Positions 38,025-47,137 are shown, counted from the first letter of the stretch. The stretch: 64,000 nt of DNA from JAUASW01 sp036880965 (GCF_036880965.1 NZ_JBAJMV010000002.1:558001-622000); one strand, 5' to 3'. Notes: generated from the letters alone by a model not told the origin. A program made the numbers and translations.

Positions 38025-39351
38025 CAACATGCGCCGTGTGCGGGAACATGTTCACCGCACTCGCCGCCGTGCAGCGGTAGCCGGCGAGATTGACCAGCAG
38101 GCCTGCATCACGAGCCAGGGTTGAAGGATTGCAGCTCACGTAGACGATGCGCTTGGGCGGCCTCCAGCCGGGGGCCAGGCTCGGGTCCTGTGCGATGTCG
38201 GCGATGGCCTTGGCCAGCGCGAAAGCGCCTTCGCGCGGCGGGTCGACCAGCCACTTGTCGGCACTGCCATCGGCCGCCAGCAACTCGGGCGTCATCTCGA
38301 ACAGATTGCGGGCCACGAAAGAAGTGTTGGCCGCCAGGCCATTGCGCACCGCGTTCTCGCGCGATCGCTGCACCAGGGTCTCGCTGCCCTCGATGCCCAG
38401 CACCTCGCGCGCCTGCGTGGCCAACGGCAAGGTGAAGTTGCCAAGCCCGCAGAACCAGTCGATCACGCGTTCGTCCTTCTTCACCGCGAGCAGGCGCAGC
38501 GCACGGCCCACGAGCACGGTGTTGATGTGCGGATTGACCTGGGTGAAGTCCGTCGGCTTGAACGGCATGACGACGCCAAACTCGGGCAGCGAGTACGACA
38601 ACTCCGTGCCGCCTTCGTCCAGCAGCTGGACCGTCTCCGGCCCCTTGGATTGCATCCACCATTGCACGTCGTGCAGAGCCGCAAAGTCGCGTAGCTTCTG
38701 CACATCGCCTGCGCCCAGCGGGTTCAGGTGGCGCAGAACCAGGGCGATCACATCGTCACCCATGGCCAGTTCGATCTGCGGCAGACGGTCGCGCTCTTCC
38801 ATCGAGGAGATCAAATCCCGCAGCGGCATCAGCAGATTGCTGACCCGCTCGGGCACGACCTTGCAGACCTGCATGTCAGCCACATAGCGGCTCTTGCGCT
38901 CGTGGAAACCGATCAGCACCTGACCCTTCTTGGCCACATAGCGCACCGAAAAGCGAGCGCGGTAGCGATAGCCCCAGGTCGGGCCTTCAATCGGGCGCAG
39001 CAGCATCTCGGGCTTGACCTTGCCGAGGTGCCAGAGGTTGTCTTCCACCACACGCTGCTTCACGGCCACCTGAGCGCTGGCATGCAGGTGCTGCATCTTG
39101 CAGCCACCACAGGCGCCGGCATGCAGGCCGAAATGCGGGCAGCCGGGCGTGACGCGCAGCGGGCTTTCGCGCCGCATTGCCACCATGGTGCCCTGCTCCC
39201 AGTTGTTCTTCTTGCGGCCAACGGTGACCTGCACCTGCTCACCGGGCAATGCGCCTTCGATGAACACCACTTTGCCCTCTTCATTGTGGGCAACACCTTG
39301 CGCTTCAAGGTCGAGCGAATCGACCTTGAGCCATTCTGAAACTTGAGTCAT
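37987..39351 (-). CDS. rlmD: 23S rRNA (uracil-1939-C5)-methyltransferase RlmD
   Basis: 454 residues. N-terminal TRAM domain (to about 65), then Fe-S cluster Cys residues in CPHFGLHAGACGGCKMQHL, the Rossmann methyltransferase core (VIDWFCGLGNFTLPLA) and the catalytic nucleophile Cys in VYVSCNPSTLARDAG. It makes m5U1939. The last residues read VFERNASE; the final four are encoded by the spacer of a duplicated tail (37932-38024), and an older stop after VFER survives downstream. Confidence 0.95.
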   Translation of the reverse strand: MTQVSEWLKVDSLDLEAQGVAHNEEGKVVFIEGALPGEQVQVTVGRKKNNWEQGTMVAMRRESPLRVTPGCPHFGLHAGACGGCKMQHLHASAQVAVKQRVVEDNLWHLGKVKPEMLLRPIEGPTWGYRYRARFSVRYVAKKGQVLIGFHERKSRYVADMQVCKVVPERVSNLLMPLRDLISSMEERDRLPQIELAMGDDVIALVLRHLNPLGAGDVQKLRDFAALHDVQWWMQSKGPETVQLLDEGGTELSYSLPEFGVVMPFKPTDFTQVNPHINTVLVGRALRLLAVKKDERVIDWFCGLGNFTLPLATQAREVLGIEGSETLVQRSRENAVRNGLAANTSFVARNLFEMTPELLAADGSADKWLVDPPREGAFALAKAIADIAQDPSLAPGWRPPKRIVYVSCNPSTLARDAGLLVNLAGYRCTAASAVNMFPHTAHVESIAVFERNASE

Positions 39352-39395
39352 GGACCGAATTATGGCTTCGGCCGGCGCAGCGCCCTCTGCGCAGC

Positions 39396-40385
39396 CTAGA
39401 AGATCGCGTCGCGGTTGATCCCGTGGCGCATCATGTTGCGCTTGAGCTTGCCCAGCGCCTCGATCTGGATCTGGCGGATGCGCTCGCGGGTCAGGCCCAG
39501 GCGCACCGCCAGCACATCCAGGGTCTCGGGCTCCCGGTCGCTGAGGCCGTAGCGGCCGGCCAGCACCTCGCGTTCTCGTTCGTTCAGGGTGGCCAGGCCG
39601 TGGTCAAGCAGCTCTTCGAGCTCATGGCTAAGGCGCAGACCCAGCGGATCGACGGCCTGCTCATCGGCCACCAGGTCCATCATCGATTCACCGCCTTCGC
39701 CATTGCGATCCACAGGCGAATCGAGTGAGCTCGGCAGCTCGGCATAAGCCAGCAGCTCGGCCACTTCCTCGATGGGGCGCCCCAGGGCCGTGGCGATGTC
39801 CTCGGCGCGCACCTGGCCTTCGCCACCGTTCTGGCTCTGCAAGGCTTCGAGCGCGCGACGCGCCTTCAGCACATGGTTGAGCTCACGGACGATGTGCACC
39901 GGCAGGCGCACCAGCCGCGCCTGGTGCATCAAGGCGCGCTCGATGCTCTGGCGTATCCACCAGCTGGCATAGGTCGAGAAACGGAAGCCGCGTTCCGGCT
40001 CGAACTTGCCGATGGCATGCATCAGGCCGAGGTTGCCCTCTTCGATGAGATCGCTCATCGGCAGACCGCGACCCAGGTAGTTCTTGGCGATGCTGACGAC
40101 CAGGCGCAGGTTGTGCTTGATCATGGCCTGGCGGGCCTCGAAGTCGCCGCCACGGGCGCGTGTGGCCGTCTCGAACTCCTGCTGCGAACTCAGCAGCGGT
40201 GTGCGGCGGATGTCGCGCAGATAGGCCTGCAGCGCATTGCCGACCTCGATATCGGCCGGCGGTGCTGCGCCGTTGCGAAGCAACTGGGTGTCGTCTTCGT
40301 CAGCGGCGGTTTCGCTCGCCGGGCCGTCCGGCATCAGCCCGGGCGGCGGAGGCACATGCTTGACTGCGGGCGCGACGTGCTTCAT
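39396..40385 (-). CDS. rpoS: RNA polymerase sigma factor RpoS
   Basis: 329 residues. Region 1.2 (VGNALQAYLRDIRRTPLL), region 2 with DLIEEGNLGLMHAIGKFEPERGFRFSTYASWWIRQSIERAL for core binding and -10 recognition, regions 3, and 4.2 helix-turn-helix ETLDVLAVRLGLTRERIRQIQ. A 50-residue proline/acidic N-terminus replaces region 1.1. It is the stationary-phase/general stress sigma factor; position after nlpD confirms RpoS over RpoH or RpoD. GGGAGG precedes the ATG. The 31-bp gap to nlpD leaves no room for a terminator. Confidence 0.96.
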   Translation of the reverse strand: MKHVAPAVKHVPPPPGLMPDGPASETAADEDDTQLLRNGAAPPADIEVGNALQAYLRDIRRTPLLSSQQEFETATRARGGDFEARQAMIKHNLRLVVSIAKNYLGRGLPMSDLIEEGNLGLMHAIGKFEPERGFRFSTYASWWIRQSIERALMHQARLVRLPVHIVRELNHVLKARRALEALQSQNGGEGQVRAEDIATALGRPIEEVAELLAYAELPSSLDSPVDRNGEGGESMMDLVADEQAVDPLGLRLSHELEELLDHGLATLNEREREVLAGRYGLSDREPETLDVLAVRLGLTRERIRQIQIEALGKLKRNMMRHGINRDAIF

Positions 40386-40417
40386 GGAGGCCTCCCATCA
40401 TCGCGCGCTGCATGCTG

Positions 40418-41326
40418 CTAGCGAGCAGGCAGGAGCTTGGCCGGATCAATCGGCTTGCCCTGCTTGCGCAATTCGAAATGCAGCTTGACCTGGTCCGAAT
40501 CGCTATTGCCCATCTCGGCAATTCTCTGGCCCTTGCGCACCACCTGGTCTTCCTTGACCAGCAGCGCCTGGTTGTGACCATACGCTGACAGGTAGTTGTT
40601 GACGTGCTTGATGATGATCATATTCCCGTAACCTCGGGCGCCAGAGCCTGCATACATGACTCGTCCATCGGCTGCAGCATAGACCGGATCGCCGGCTTTG
40701 CCACCAATATCCAGCCCCTTGTTACGCAAGTCGTCGAACTGGGAGATCACGCTGCCCGCAGCAGGCCAGCCCCAGCTCAGCTCGTCTTCGGTCGCAGCGG
40801 CAGCTCCAGCCAGGGCAGAGGCCGCTGACGCTGCCGGCTCGGCAGTTTGCGGCGCAGCGCCCGCTGGCGCTGGTTTGCCGTCGAGCGGACGGGTTTCAAC
40901 CCGCGCGCTGGCAATGGGACGGGTGCTCGCCGCGCCCGGTGGCACCGGATCCGCCCCCGGCGGCACCACTCGCAAGACCTGACCCACTTCGATGCGGTTG
41001 GGATTCTCCAGTCCGTTCCAACGCGCCAGATCACGCCAGTTCTGGCCAGTGTCCAGGGCAATGCGAATCAGGGCGTCGCCCGGCTTGACCGTGTAGTAGC
41101 CGGGCTTGCCTGCATTCTCGGCGCCAGGCTTGGGTGCTTCAGGGGCCGAGGCTGCATGGCTGGGAGCAGACGCAGTGACCGCGCTGGGGGCAGGCGTTGC
41201 CTGCGAGACCGGCCGGTCTTCCACGGGCGCACGGTGCGCAGTGGTCGAGCAGCCAGCGAGCAGCGCGATGCCCGAGGCCAGCAGGGCCGACAAGGCGGGG
41301 TTCAAGCGTTTCGTTTTCAGGTGCAT
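40418..41326 (-). CDS. nlpD: NlpD-like lipoprotein, LysM and degenerate LytM domains
   Basis: 302 residues. Lipobox LLAGC with acylated C26, an Ala/Pro-rich linker, LysM domain about 76-122 (GYYTVKPGDALIRIALDTG, NRIEVGQVLRV), second linker, and M23/LytM domain from about 185. The first zinc ligand is changed: active LytM enzymes have His where this protein reads NKGLDIGG, as in Escherichia coli NlpD, an activator of amidase AmiC rather than a hydrolase. In gammaproteobacteria the rpoS promoter lies inside nlpD; this is plausible here. Confidence 0.93.
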   Translation of the reverse strand: MHLKTKRLNPALSALLASGIALLAGCSTTAHRAPVEDRPVSQATPAPSAVTASAPSHAASAPEAPKPGAENAGKPGYYTVKPGDALIRIALDTGQNWRDLARWNGLENPNRIEVGQVLRVVPPGADPVPPGAASTRPIASARVETRPLDGKPAPAGAAPQTAEPAASAASALAGAAAATEDELSWGWPAAGSVISQFDDLRNKGLDIGGKAGDPVYAAADGRVMYAGSGARGYGNMIIIKHVNNYLSAYGHNQALLVKEDQVVRKGQRIAEMGNSDSDQVKLHFELRKQGKPIDPAKLLPAR

Positions 41327-41386
41327 GCGGTCTCAGCAAGGCTAGGTTTCACCGGACCATAACAACAATCGCTGCCGGGCCGACGC

Positions 41387-42217
41387 TTACATGACGCCCG
41401 ATTTTAGGGGCACGAACTGCACCGCCTCCTGGGTGCTGCGGACGAAGTGGCTGCGGCCCTCTTCGACCACATGATCCACCACCACCAGCACCTGGCCTCG
41501 GCCGCCCGGCGCAGCCATCGGCGCCACCAGCCGACCGCCTGGCGCAAGCTGCGCCAGCCAGGCCGGTGGAATGTCCTCGCCCCCGGCTGCCGCAACGAGG
41601 CTGTCATAGGGTGCCAGCGGAGCGTGACCCAGGCGACCGTCGCCGTAGATCAGACGGATCTTGTTGCCACGCATGCTGGCCAAATTGAGCGCCGCCTTGT
41701 CATGCAAAGGCTTCAGCCTTTCGATGGACACGACTTGGCGACCGAGCTCGGCCAGCACCGCTGCCTGGTAGCCACAGCCGGTGCCAATTTCGAGCACGCG
41801 ACCCAGCTCGCCGCGCTGGCGCGCTCCCTGCCCCGCGAACAGCAGCTCGATCATGCGGCCGACGACGGAAGGCTTGGAGATGGTCTGGCCATGACCGATG
41901 GGCAGGCTGGTGTCTTCGTAGGCCTGGATCGCCAGCGCGGTATCGACGAACTGATGGCGTGGCACCTTTGCAAGGGCCTGCAGGACGCGTTCGTCTGACA
42001 GGCCTTCCTGCTTCAGGCGCTGCACCATGCGCTGGCGCACGCCGGCCGAATCGAGCCCCAGGCCGCTCGGCGCCGCCTGCCGCGCCGCATCGGCCGCGGC
42101 CATGTGCAGATGGCGCTGAGGCCGCAAGACCTCGCCGCGGCTGCTGGGTTTTGCGGGCTGCATCTTGTCTAGCGCCAGCGGGAAGCGCCGCGGCGTCTTG
42201 GGCGCGCTTTCGCTCAT
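41387..42217 (-). CDS. pcm: Protein-L-isoaspartate O-methyltransferase
   Basis: 276 residues, about 65 longer at the N-terminus than the 208-residue Escherichia coli enzyme; the extra part is basic and low-complexity (KTPRRFPLALDKMQPAKP). Catalytic region: HQFVDTALAIQAYEDTSLPIGHGQTISKP, SAM motif VLEIGTGCGYQAAVLAEL and IYGDGRLG. It repairs isoaspartate damage. Coupled to surE by a 4-bp ATGA overlap in the surE-pcm-nlpD-rpoS stress cluster. Confidence 0.95.
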   Translation of the reverse strand: MSESAPKTPRRFPLALDKMQPAKPSSRGEVLRPQRHLHMAAADAARQAAPSGLGLDSAGVRQRMVQRLKQEGLSDERVLQALAKVPRHQFVDTALAIQAYEDTSLPIGHGQTISKPSVVGRMIELLFAGQGARQRGELGRVLEIGTGCGYQAAVLAELGRQVVSIERLKPLHDKAALNLASMRGNKIRLIYGDGRLGHAPLAPYDSLVAAAGGEDIPPAWLAQLAPGGRLVAPMAAPGGRGQVLVVVDHVVEEGRSHFVRSTQEAVQFVPLKSGVM

Positions 42218-42963
42218 CCGTGCTCGCCCAGATGCGAGGCCCAGGCCGAGAGGCCGGCATGGTCGGTCAGGTCCACCTGCAAGGGCGTGATCGAGACCAT
42301 GCCGTTGCTGGTGGCATGGAAGTCCGTGCCCTCGCCCGCCTCGCGCGCGTCGCCGGCCGGGCCAATCCAGTAGATCGGCTCGCCGCGCGGATTGCGCTGC
42401 TCGATCACGGGCTCACTGGCATGGCGACGGCCCAACCGCGTGACGCGCCAAGGCAGGCTCTTGGCATCAGCCCGGTTGGGAATGTTCACATTGAGCAGGA
42501 AGGGCCGCCCCAGGCCGTCAGCAATCACCTGCTCGACCAGGCGCCTGGCCATCTGGGCCGCAGCCTCGAGCTCGACCCAGCCCTTGTCGACCTGGGAAAA
42601 AGCAATCGACGGAATGCCGAACAGAAAGCCTTCGGTGGCCGCGGCGACGGTGCCGGAATACAGCGTGTCGTCGCCCATGTTCGCGCCGTTGTTGATGCCC
42701 GAGAGCACCAGGTCGGGCTTGTAGTCCAGCAGGCCGGTCAATGCCACGTGAACGCAGTCCGAAGGCGTGCCATTGACGTAGCGAAACCCGTTCTGCGCAT
42801 GGAACACCGAAAGCGGGCGGCTCAGCGTCAGGGCGTTCGAGGTGCCGCTGGCGTTCTGCTCCGGCGCGATCACATCGATCTGACCCAATCCCTCGCAGGC
42901 CTTCACCAGCGCATGCAGCCCCGGGGCCAGGTATCCGTCGTCATTGGCAATCAAGATTCGCAT
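42214..42963 (-). CDS. surE: 5'/3'-nucleotidase SurE
   Basis: 249 residues. MRILIANDDGYLAPG carries the metal-binding Asp pair, NASGTSNALT the Ser and SGINNGANMGDDTLYSGTVAAA the Asn. It dephosphorylates nucleoside monophosphates and supports stress survival. No Shine-Dalgarno precedes the ATG; TACAAT ends six bases upstream, suggesting a leaderless message. First gene of the cluster. Confidence 0.96.
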   Translation of the reverse strand: MRILIANDDGYLAPGLHALVKACEGLGQIDVIAPEQNASGTSNALTLSRPLSVFHAQNGFRYVNGTPSDCVHVALTGLLDYKPDLVLSGINNGANMGDDTLYSGTVAAATEGFLFGIPSIAFSQVDKGWVELEAAAQMARRLVEQVIADGLGRPFLLNVNIPNRADAKSLPWRVTRLGRRHASEPVIEQRNPRGEPIYWIGPAGDAREAGEGTDFHATSNGMVSITPLQVDLTDHAGLSAWASHLGEHG

Positions 42964-42969
42964 GGCTTC

Positions 42970-42975
42970 ATTGTA
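42970..42975 (-). promoter_or_regulatory. Candidate -10 of surE directly before the ATG
   Basis: TACAAT on the minus strand, then six bases (GAAGCC), then the surE ATG. Transcription starting 7 nt after the -10 would begin at the A of the start codon. No -35 match is visible at 16-18 bp. Confidence 0.4.
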
Positions 42976-43063
42976 GGCAGCGCGTCACCTCCGCGACCGC
43001 TCGACTACCCGCGCCTCCCTATCATGCGGGCGATTGCGGACCACCTACCGAGGAGCAAGAGCG

Positions 43064-44041
43064 ATGAAAGCCTGGCTGTGCGAGAACCCCGTCGGCGTTG
43101 CCGCCCTGCAATGGAAAGAACTGCCGTTGCCGGAGCCGGCTGCCGGCCAGATCCGCGTTGCGATCAAGGCGGCCAGCCTGAACTTCCCGGACCTGCTGAT
43201 CATCGAGAACAAGTACCAGATGAAGCCGCCGCTGCCCTTTGTGCCCGGCACCGAGTTCGCTGGCGTGGTCGATGCAGTGGGCGAAGGCGTCAAGGGCTTC
43301 AAGCCGGGCGACGCAGTAGCGGCCTTTGCCGGCACTGGCGGCTTTGCCACCCATGCCTGCATTCCGGCTGCCCTGGCCATGCCGCTGCCTGATGGCTTTG
43401 CCTTTGAAGATGCCGCCGCCTTCATCTGCACCTATGCCACCAGCCATCACGCGTTGATGGATCGGGCAGCACTGCAGGCCGGCGAGACCGTGCTGGTCCT
43501 CGGCGCGGCCGGCGGCGTGGGTACCGCTGCGATCCAGATTGCCAAGGCTGCCGGCGCCAAGGTGATTGCGGCGGCCAGTTCGGACGAGAAATGCCAGCGC
43601 TGTCTGGAGCTTGGTGCCGACGCCGCGATCAACTACGCAAGCAGCAAGCTGCGCGATGAGCTCAAGGTGCTGACCGAAGGCCGCGGCCCGGACGTGATTT
43701 ACGACCCCGTGGGTGGCGACCTTGCCGAGCAGGCCTTCCGCTCGATCGCCTGGCGCGGCCGCTACCTTGTGGTGGGCTTCGCGCAAGGGCAGATTCCAGC
43801 CCTGCCCTTGAACCTCGCCCTGCTCAAGGGCGCTTCCCTGGTGGGGGTGTTCTGGGGCGAATTTGCCAAGCGCGAGCCGCGTCGCAATGCCGCCATGCTC
43901 GGTGAACTGGCGGGCTGGTATGCACGAGGCTTGATCAAGCCGGTGCTGGACCGCGTCCTGCCGATGGAAGAGCTGCCAGCCGCCTTTGAGCGGATGGCCA
44001 CGCGCCAGGTGGTCGGAAAACTTGTGCTGCGCACCGCTTGA
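43064..44041 (+). CDS. NADPH:quinone oxidoreductase family (zinc-free MDR)
   Basis: 325 residues of the medium-chain dehydrogenase/reductase fold. N-terminal GroES-like domain with FVPGTEFAGVVDAVGEGV; Rossmann motif VLGAAGGVGTAAIQIAKAAGAKVIAAA. The structural and catalytic zinc ligands of alcohol dehydrogenases are absent, as in quinone reductase/zeta-crystallin. The substrate is unknown; it acts in the cytoplasm with NADPH. The ATG at 43064 has AGGAG 8 bp upstream; an ATG ten codons earlier is weaker. It is a single gene divergent from surE. Confidence 0.88.
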   Translation: MKAWLCENPVGVAALQWKELPLPEPAAGQIRVAIKAASLNFPDLLIIENKYQMKPPLPFVPGTEFAGVVDAVGEGVKGFKPGDAVAAFAGTGGFATHACIPAALAMPLPDGFAFEDAAAFICTYATSHHALMDRAALQAGETVLVLGAAGGVGTAAIQIAKAAGAKVIAAASSDEKCQRCLELGADAAINYASSKLRDELKVLTEGRGPDVIYDPVGGDLAEQAFRSIAWRGRYLVVGFAQGQIPALPLNLALLKGASLVGVFWGEFAKREPRRNAAMLGELAGWYARGLIKPVLDRVLPMEELPAAFERMATRQVVGKLVLRTA

Positions 44042-44109
44042 CCTGCTTTCGCGGGGCATTGGCAGCACGCGTTGTGCGCTAGGATGCCCCGTGATCGGAA
44101 CTCAAGCAC

Positions 44110-44853
44110 ATGGCCGTCAAAGTACTGATTGTTGAAGACAACCCGGTTGCCCGAAGCTTCCTGTGCCGAGTCGTGCGCGAGAGCTTCAGCGACGCCCTGG
44201 AAATCACCGAAGCAGGCGATCTGGAAGGTGCACGCCGCGCGGTCGCAAAGAATGCCAGCCTGGGCCATGACGGCGGCTTCAAGCTGGTGCTCGTGGACCT
44301 GGAATTGCCTGACGGCAACGGCATGGAGTTCCTGACCGAGCTGGCAGGCATGCCGGCGGTGAAGATCGTCACCACGCTCTATTCCGACGACGACCACCTC
44401 TTCCCGGCGCTGCAATGCGGCGCCGACGGCTACCTGCTGAAGGAAGACCGATTCGAAGTGCTCGTGGAAGAGCTGCAGCGCATCGTGCGTGGCCAGCCGC
44501 CGCTCTCGCCGGCCATCGCGCGCCGCCTGCTTTCTCACTTCCGGCCTGGCTCAACTGGGGACAGCGGCCCCATGGGCCTGAACTCCGGTTTCGGCCCACT
44601 CACCTTCAACGCGCCGCCGGCCAACAGCCGCTCGGTGGCGCTGGATCCGCCGCCCGAATGGGAGCGCCTGACGCCGCGCGAGAACGAAGTGCTGACCTAT
44701 CTCAGCAAGGGCTTCACGATCAAGGAAATCGCAAACCTGATGGGCATCAAGTGGTTCACCGTCAACGACCACATCAAGTCGATCTACAAGAAGCTCAATG
44801 TGTCGAGCCGCGCCGAAGCTGCGGTGCTGGCAAGCAAGCAGGGGCTGGTCTGA
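44110..44853 (+). CDS. Orphan NarL/FixJ-type response regulator
   Basis: 247 residues. Receiver with acidic pair E9-D10, phospho-acceptor D63 (LVLVDLELPDGNG), T88-T89 and K111 (YLLKED). A linker of about 50 residues rich in Pro/Gly/Ser (about 130-180) leads to a LuxR-type helix-turn-helix (LTPRENEVLTYLSKGFTIKEIANLMGIKWFTVNDHIKSIYKKL). No sensor kinase gene is adjacent, so the partner is unknown. A terminator follows at 44922. Confidence 0.88.
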   Translation: MAVKVLIVEDNPVARSFLCRVVRESFSDALEITEAGDLEGARRAVAKNASLGHDGGFKLVLVDLELPDGNGMEFLTELAGMPAVKIVTTLYSDDDHLFPALQCGADGYLLKEDRFEVLVEELQRIVRGQPPLSPAIARRLLSHFRPGSTGDSGPMGLNSGFGPLTFNAPPANSRSVALDPPPEWERLTPRENEVLTYLSKGFTIKEIANLMGIKWFTVNDHIKSIYKKLNVSSRAEAAVLASKQGLV

Positions 44854-44921
44854 ACGCAGGCCGCTGAAGTTGAAACTGAAGCCGCTTGATTCTTGAAGCA
44901 AGGATCCTGAAGCGTCAATGA

Positions 44922-44955
44922 AAAAGGCCGTTGCTTTCGCAACGGCCTTTTCTTT
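44922..44955 (-). terminator. Bidirectional terminator between the response regulator and tRNA-His
   Basis: Stem AAAGGCCGTTGC / GCAACGGCCTTT (12 bp) with a four-base loop (TTTC on plus, GAAA on minus, a GNRA loop). Plus-strand tail TCTTTC; minus-strand tail TTTTTCATT. It stops both the rightward regulator gene and the leftward tRNA-His. Confidence 0.85.
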
Positions 44956-44963
44956 CTACTTCT

Positions 44964-45039
44964 TGGGGTGGCTGATGGGGCTCGAACCCACGACAACAGG
45001 AATCACAATCCTGGACTCTACCAACTGAGCTACAACCAC
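44964..45039 (-). tRNA. tRNA-His (anticodon GTG)
   Basis: A 76-base cloverleaf on the minus strand: acceptor GTGGTTG pairs with CAGCCAC (one G-T pair), D arm GCTC/GAGT, anticodon loop TTGTGAT giving GTG, T arm GGTTCGAGCC, encoded CCA (plus TGG at 44964-44966). A genomic G at the -1 position (complement of 45040) opposes C73, the histidine identity feature. It lies 61 bp after ppiD. Confidence 0.95.
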
Positions 45040-45100
45040 CGCTGAGCCTCGCATTGTAGCGCGATATTTCCAGTGACTGGAGCAATCGCGCAAACAATTT

Positions 45101-47011
45101 TTACTTGGTCGCTGCCGAGGCCGCGACAGGGGCGCTGACCTTGACCTTTAACTCGGTCTTCAGATGGTTGTAGTAGGCCATCGCCTCTGCGTCCGACCAG
45201 GCACGGGCGTATTGCTCGGCGGCACGCTTGGCATCGACCACAGCCGGGTCTCGCGGCAGCAGCTTGCTCACGCGCGCCACCACATACACGCCCTCGCCGG
45301 CATCGATGCCGATATCAGCAGGCAGCTTGCTGGCGTCCGCACCCAGCACGCCGAGCACCACCTTGCGGCCCATCGTGCCCGGCTTGGCGCGCGAGATCAC
45401 GGTGGCTTCGTCAAAGCCCTTGAGGTCGGCCGGATCCTTCTTCAGGGCTTCCAGGCGAGCCTTGCCGGCAGCCACCGCTTGCTCCTGCGCCAGCTTGCTG
45501 ACCAGCAGCGCACGCGCTTGCTCGCGCACCTGGTCGAAGGACTGCAGGCGCGCCGGATTGTGCTGAACCACGCGAGCAGACACCATCTGGTTGGGCATCG
45601 GTTCGACGGACTCGGTATTGCGCTTGTTGCGCAGCGCCTCATTGCCGAAGATCTCATCGAGCAGCTTTTGCGAAGCCAGCACGCCGACCGCACCCGCCGC
45701 CGGCTTGCGCTGCACCGAAGCAGTCTGGATCGTCAGCTTGAACTTCTCGGCGGCCGGCTTCAGGCTGTCGGACTGCTCGTAGACAGTGTTGCGGAAGGCC
45801 TCGGACACCTCGGTGTAGCGCTTCTGGGCCAATTGCTTGAGCACGTCACCCTCGATTTCGGCACGCACCTGCTCGAAAGTCTTCTTGTCGCCACCGCGCT
45901 TGCCAGTCAGCTGGATCACGTGGAAGCCAAAGTCGGACTCGACCACGTCGCTGAACTCGCCCTGCTTCAGTGCAAAGGCAGCGTCTTCAAAAGGCTTGAC
46001 CATGGCGCCACGGCCGAAGAAGTCGAGGTCGCCGCCATTGGCTGCCGAGCCCTCGTCCTGCGAATTCTTGCGAGCCAAATCAGCGAACGTTGCCGGGGCC
46101 TTGCGGGCCTGGGCCAGCAGCTCTTCGGCGCGGGCCTTGGCCTTGGCGCGGTCAGCGGCCGACGCCGACTTGTCGGCCTTGATCAGGATGTGGCTGGCGC
46201 GACGCTCTTCGGCCACGGAGAAGCGCGACTGGTTGTCGTCGTAGAACTTGCGCAGGTCTTCGTCGCTGGCCTTGACGCCCTTCATCAGCTGCTCGAGGTC
46301 CAGCACCAGGTATTCGATGTCGGCGCTTTCCGGCAACTGGAAGCGGGCCGCATTGGCAGGGTCCTTGTAGAAGGCCTCGATCTCGGCGTCGGTGGGCTTC
46401 AGGTTCGCTGCGAAGTCCTTGGCGTCAAAACGCTGGAACTGCACCTCACGCTGCTGCAGCAGCGCGTCGAACGCCAGCGTCGCATTGCCCTGGCTGGCCA
46501 CACCGGTGGCGCCCACACCCTGCATCACCTGGCGCAGCGACATGTCCTGGCGCAGACGCTGCATGAAGCCCTCGACGCTCATGCCCTGAGCCGCCAGCAT
46601 GGCGCGATTGACCGAGCCATTGGGATTGCGCAGGAAGGCCAGCTGCGGGTCGGCGACGAAAGCGGCCTGCAGCTTCTCGTCGGTGACCGTCAGGTGCTGC
46701 TGCTGCTGGGCAGCACGCAGCACGCGCTCGCGAATCAGGTTGTCCAGCGTCGCCTGGCGAGCCTCGGCCGTGTCGAATTCCTTCAGATCCACATTGGGCA
46801 TCTGGGCACGCAGACGATCGGTCTGGTTGCGGTGGGCCGCATCGAACTCGGCACGGGAGATCTTCTGGCCGTCCACCGTGGCCACGCCGGCATTGCTACC
46901 GTCCATGAAGCTGCTGTAGCTCTGCACACCGAAAAAGACAAAGGAGGGCAGGATCAGCAGCGTCAGGAGAGCCTGGAGAACCTTGGTGTGCTTGCGAACG
47001 AAATCGAACAT
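45101..47011 (-). CDS. ppiD: Periplasmic folding chaperone/prolyl isomerase PpiD
   Basis: 636 residues. N-terminal membrane anchor (11-31, VLQALLTLLILPSFVFFGVQ), SurA-like N-terminal chaperone region (VDGQKISRAEF), parvulin domain about 265-365 (ASHILI, GGDLDFFGRGAMVKPFEDAAF, FGFHVIQL) and a C-terminal helical domain. It acts at the inner membrane's outer face on proteins leaving SecYEG. The ATG at 47011 has GAGGT upstream; a longer in-frame start would run into the tRNA-Val region. The gene order HU-tRNA-Val-ppiD matches other Burkholderiales. Confidence 0.93.
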   Translation of the reverse strand: MFDFVRKHTKVLQALLTLLILPSFVFFGVQSYSSFMDGSNAGVATVDGQKISRAEFDAAHRNQTDRLRAQMPNVDLKEFDTAEARQATLDNLIRERVLRAAQQQQHLTVTDEKLQAAFVADPQLAFLRNPNGSVNRAMLAAQGMSVEGFMQRLRQDMSLRQVMQGVGATGVASQGNATLAFDALLQQREVQFQRFDAKDFAANLKPTDAEIEAFYKDPANAARFQLPESADIEYLVLDLEQLMKGVKASDEDLRKFYDDNQSRFSVAEERRASHILIKADKSASAADRAKAKARAEELLAQARKAPATFADLARKNSQDEGSAANGGDLDFFGRGAMVKPFEDAAFALKQGEFSDVVESDFGFHVIQLTGKRGGDKKTFEQVRAEIEGDVLKQLAQKRYTEVSEAFRNTVYEQSDSLKPAAEKFKLTIQTASVQRKPAAGAVGVLASQKLLDEIFGNEALRNKRNTESVEPMPNQMVSARVVQHNPARLQSFDQVREQARALLVSKLAQEQAVAAGKARLEALKKDPADLKGFDEATVISRAKPGTMGRKVVLGVLGADASKLPADIGIDAGEGVYVVARVSKLLPRDPAVVDAKRAAEQYARAWSDAEAMAYYNHLKTELKVKVSAPVAASAATK

Positions 47012-47111
47012 CGAATTACCTCTGATTGGCCCTGGGGCCATCGGGTGCAGGAAGCGAGGAACAGAGCGGAAGGACGGCGGCAGGCGATTCAATCACCGAC
47101 CGCAGACATGA

Positions 47112-47137
47112 CAAAGGCGAACCGTGGTTCGCCTTTG
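47112..47137 (-). terminator. Hairpin between tRNA-Val and ppiD
   Basis: Perfect inverted repeat CAAAGGCGAACC / GGTTCGCCTTTG with only two central bases (effective 11-bp stem with a tetraloop). On the minus strand it is followed by TCATG, so termination after tRNA-Val would be modest; an RNA-processing barrier is the alternative. Confidence 0.55.
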
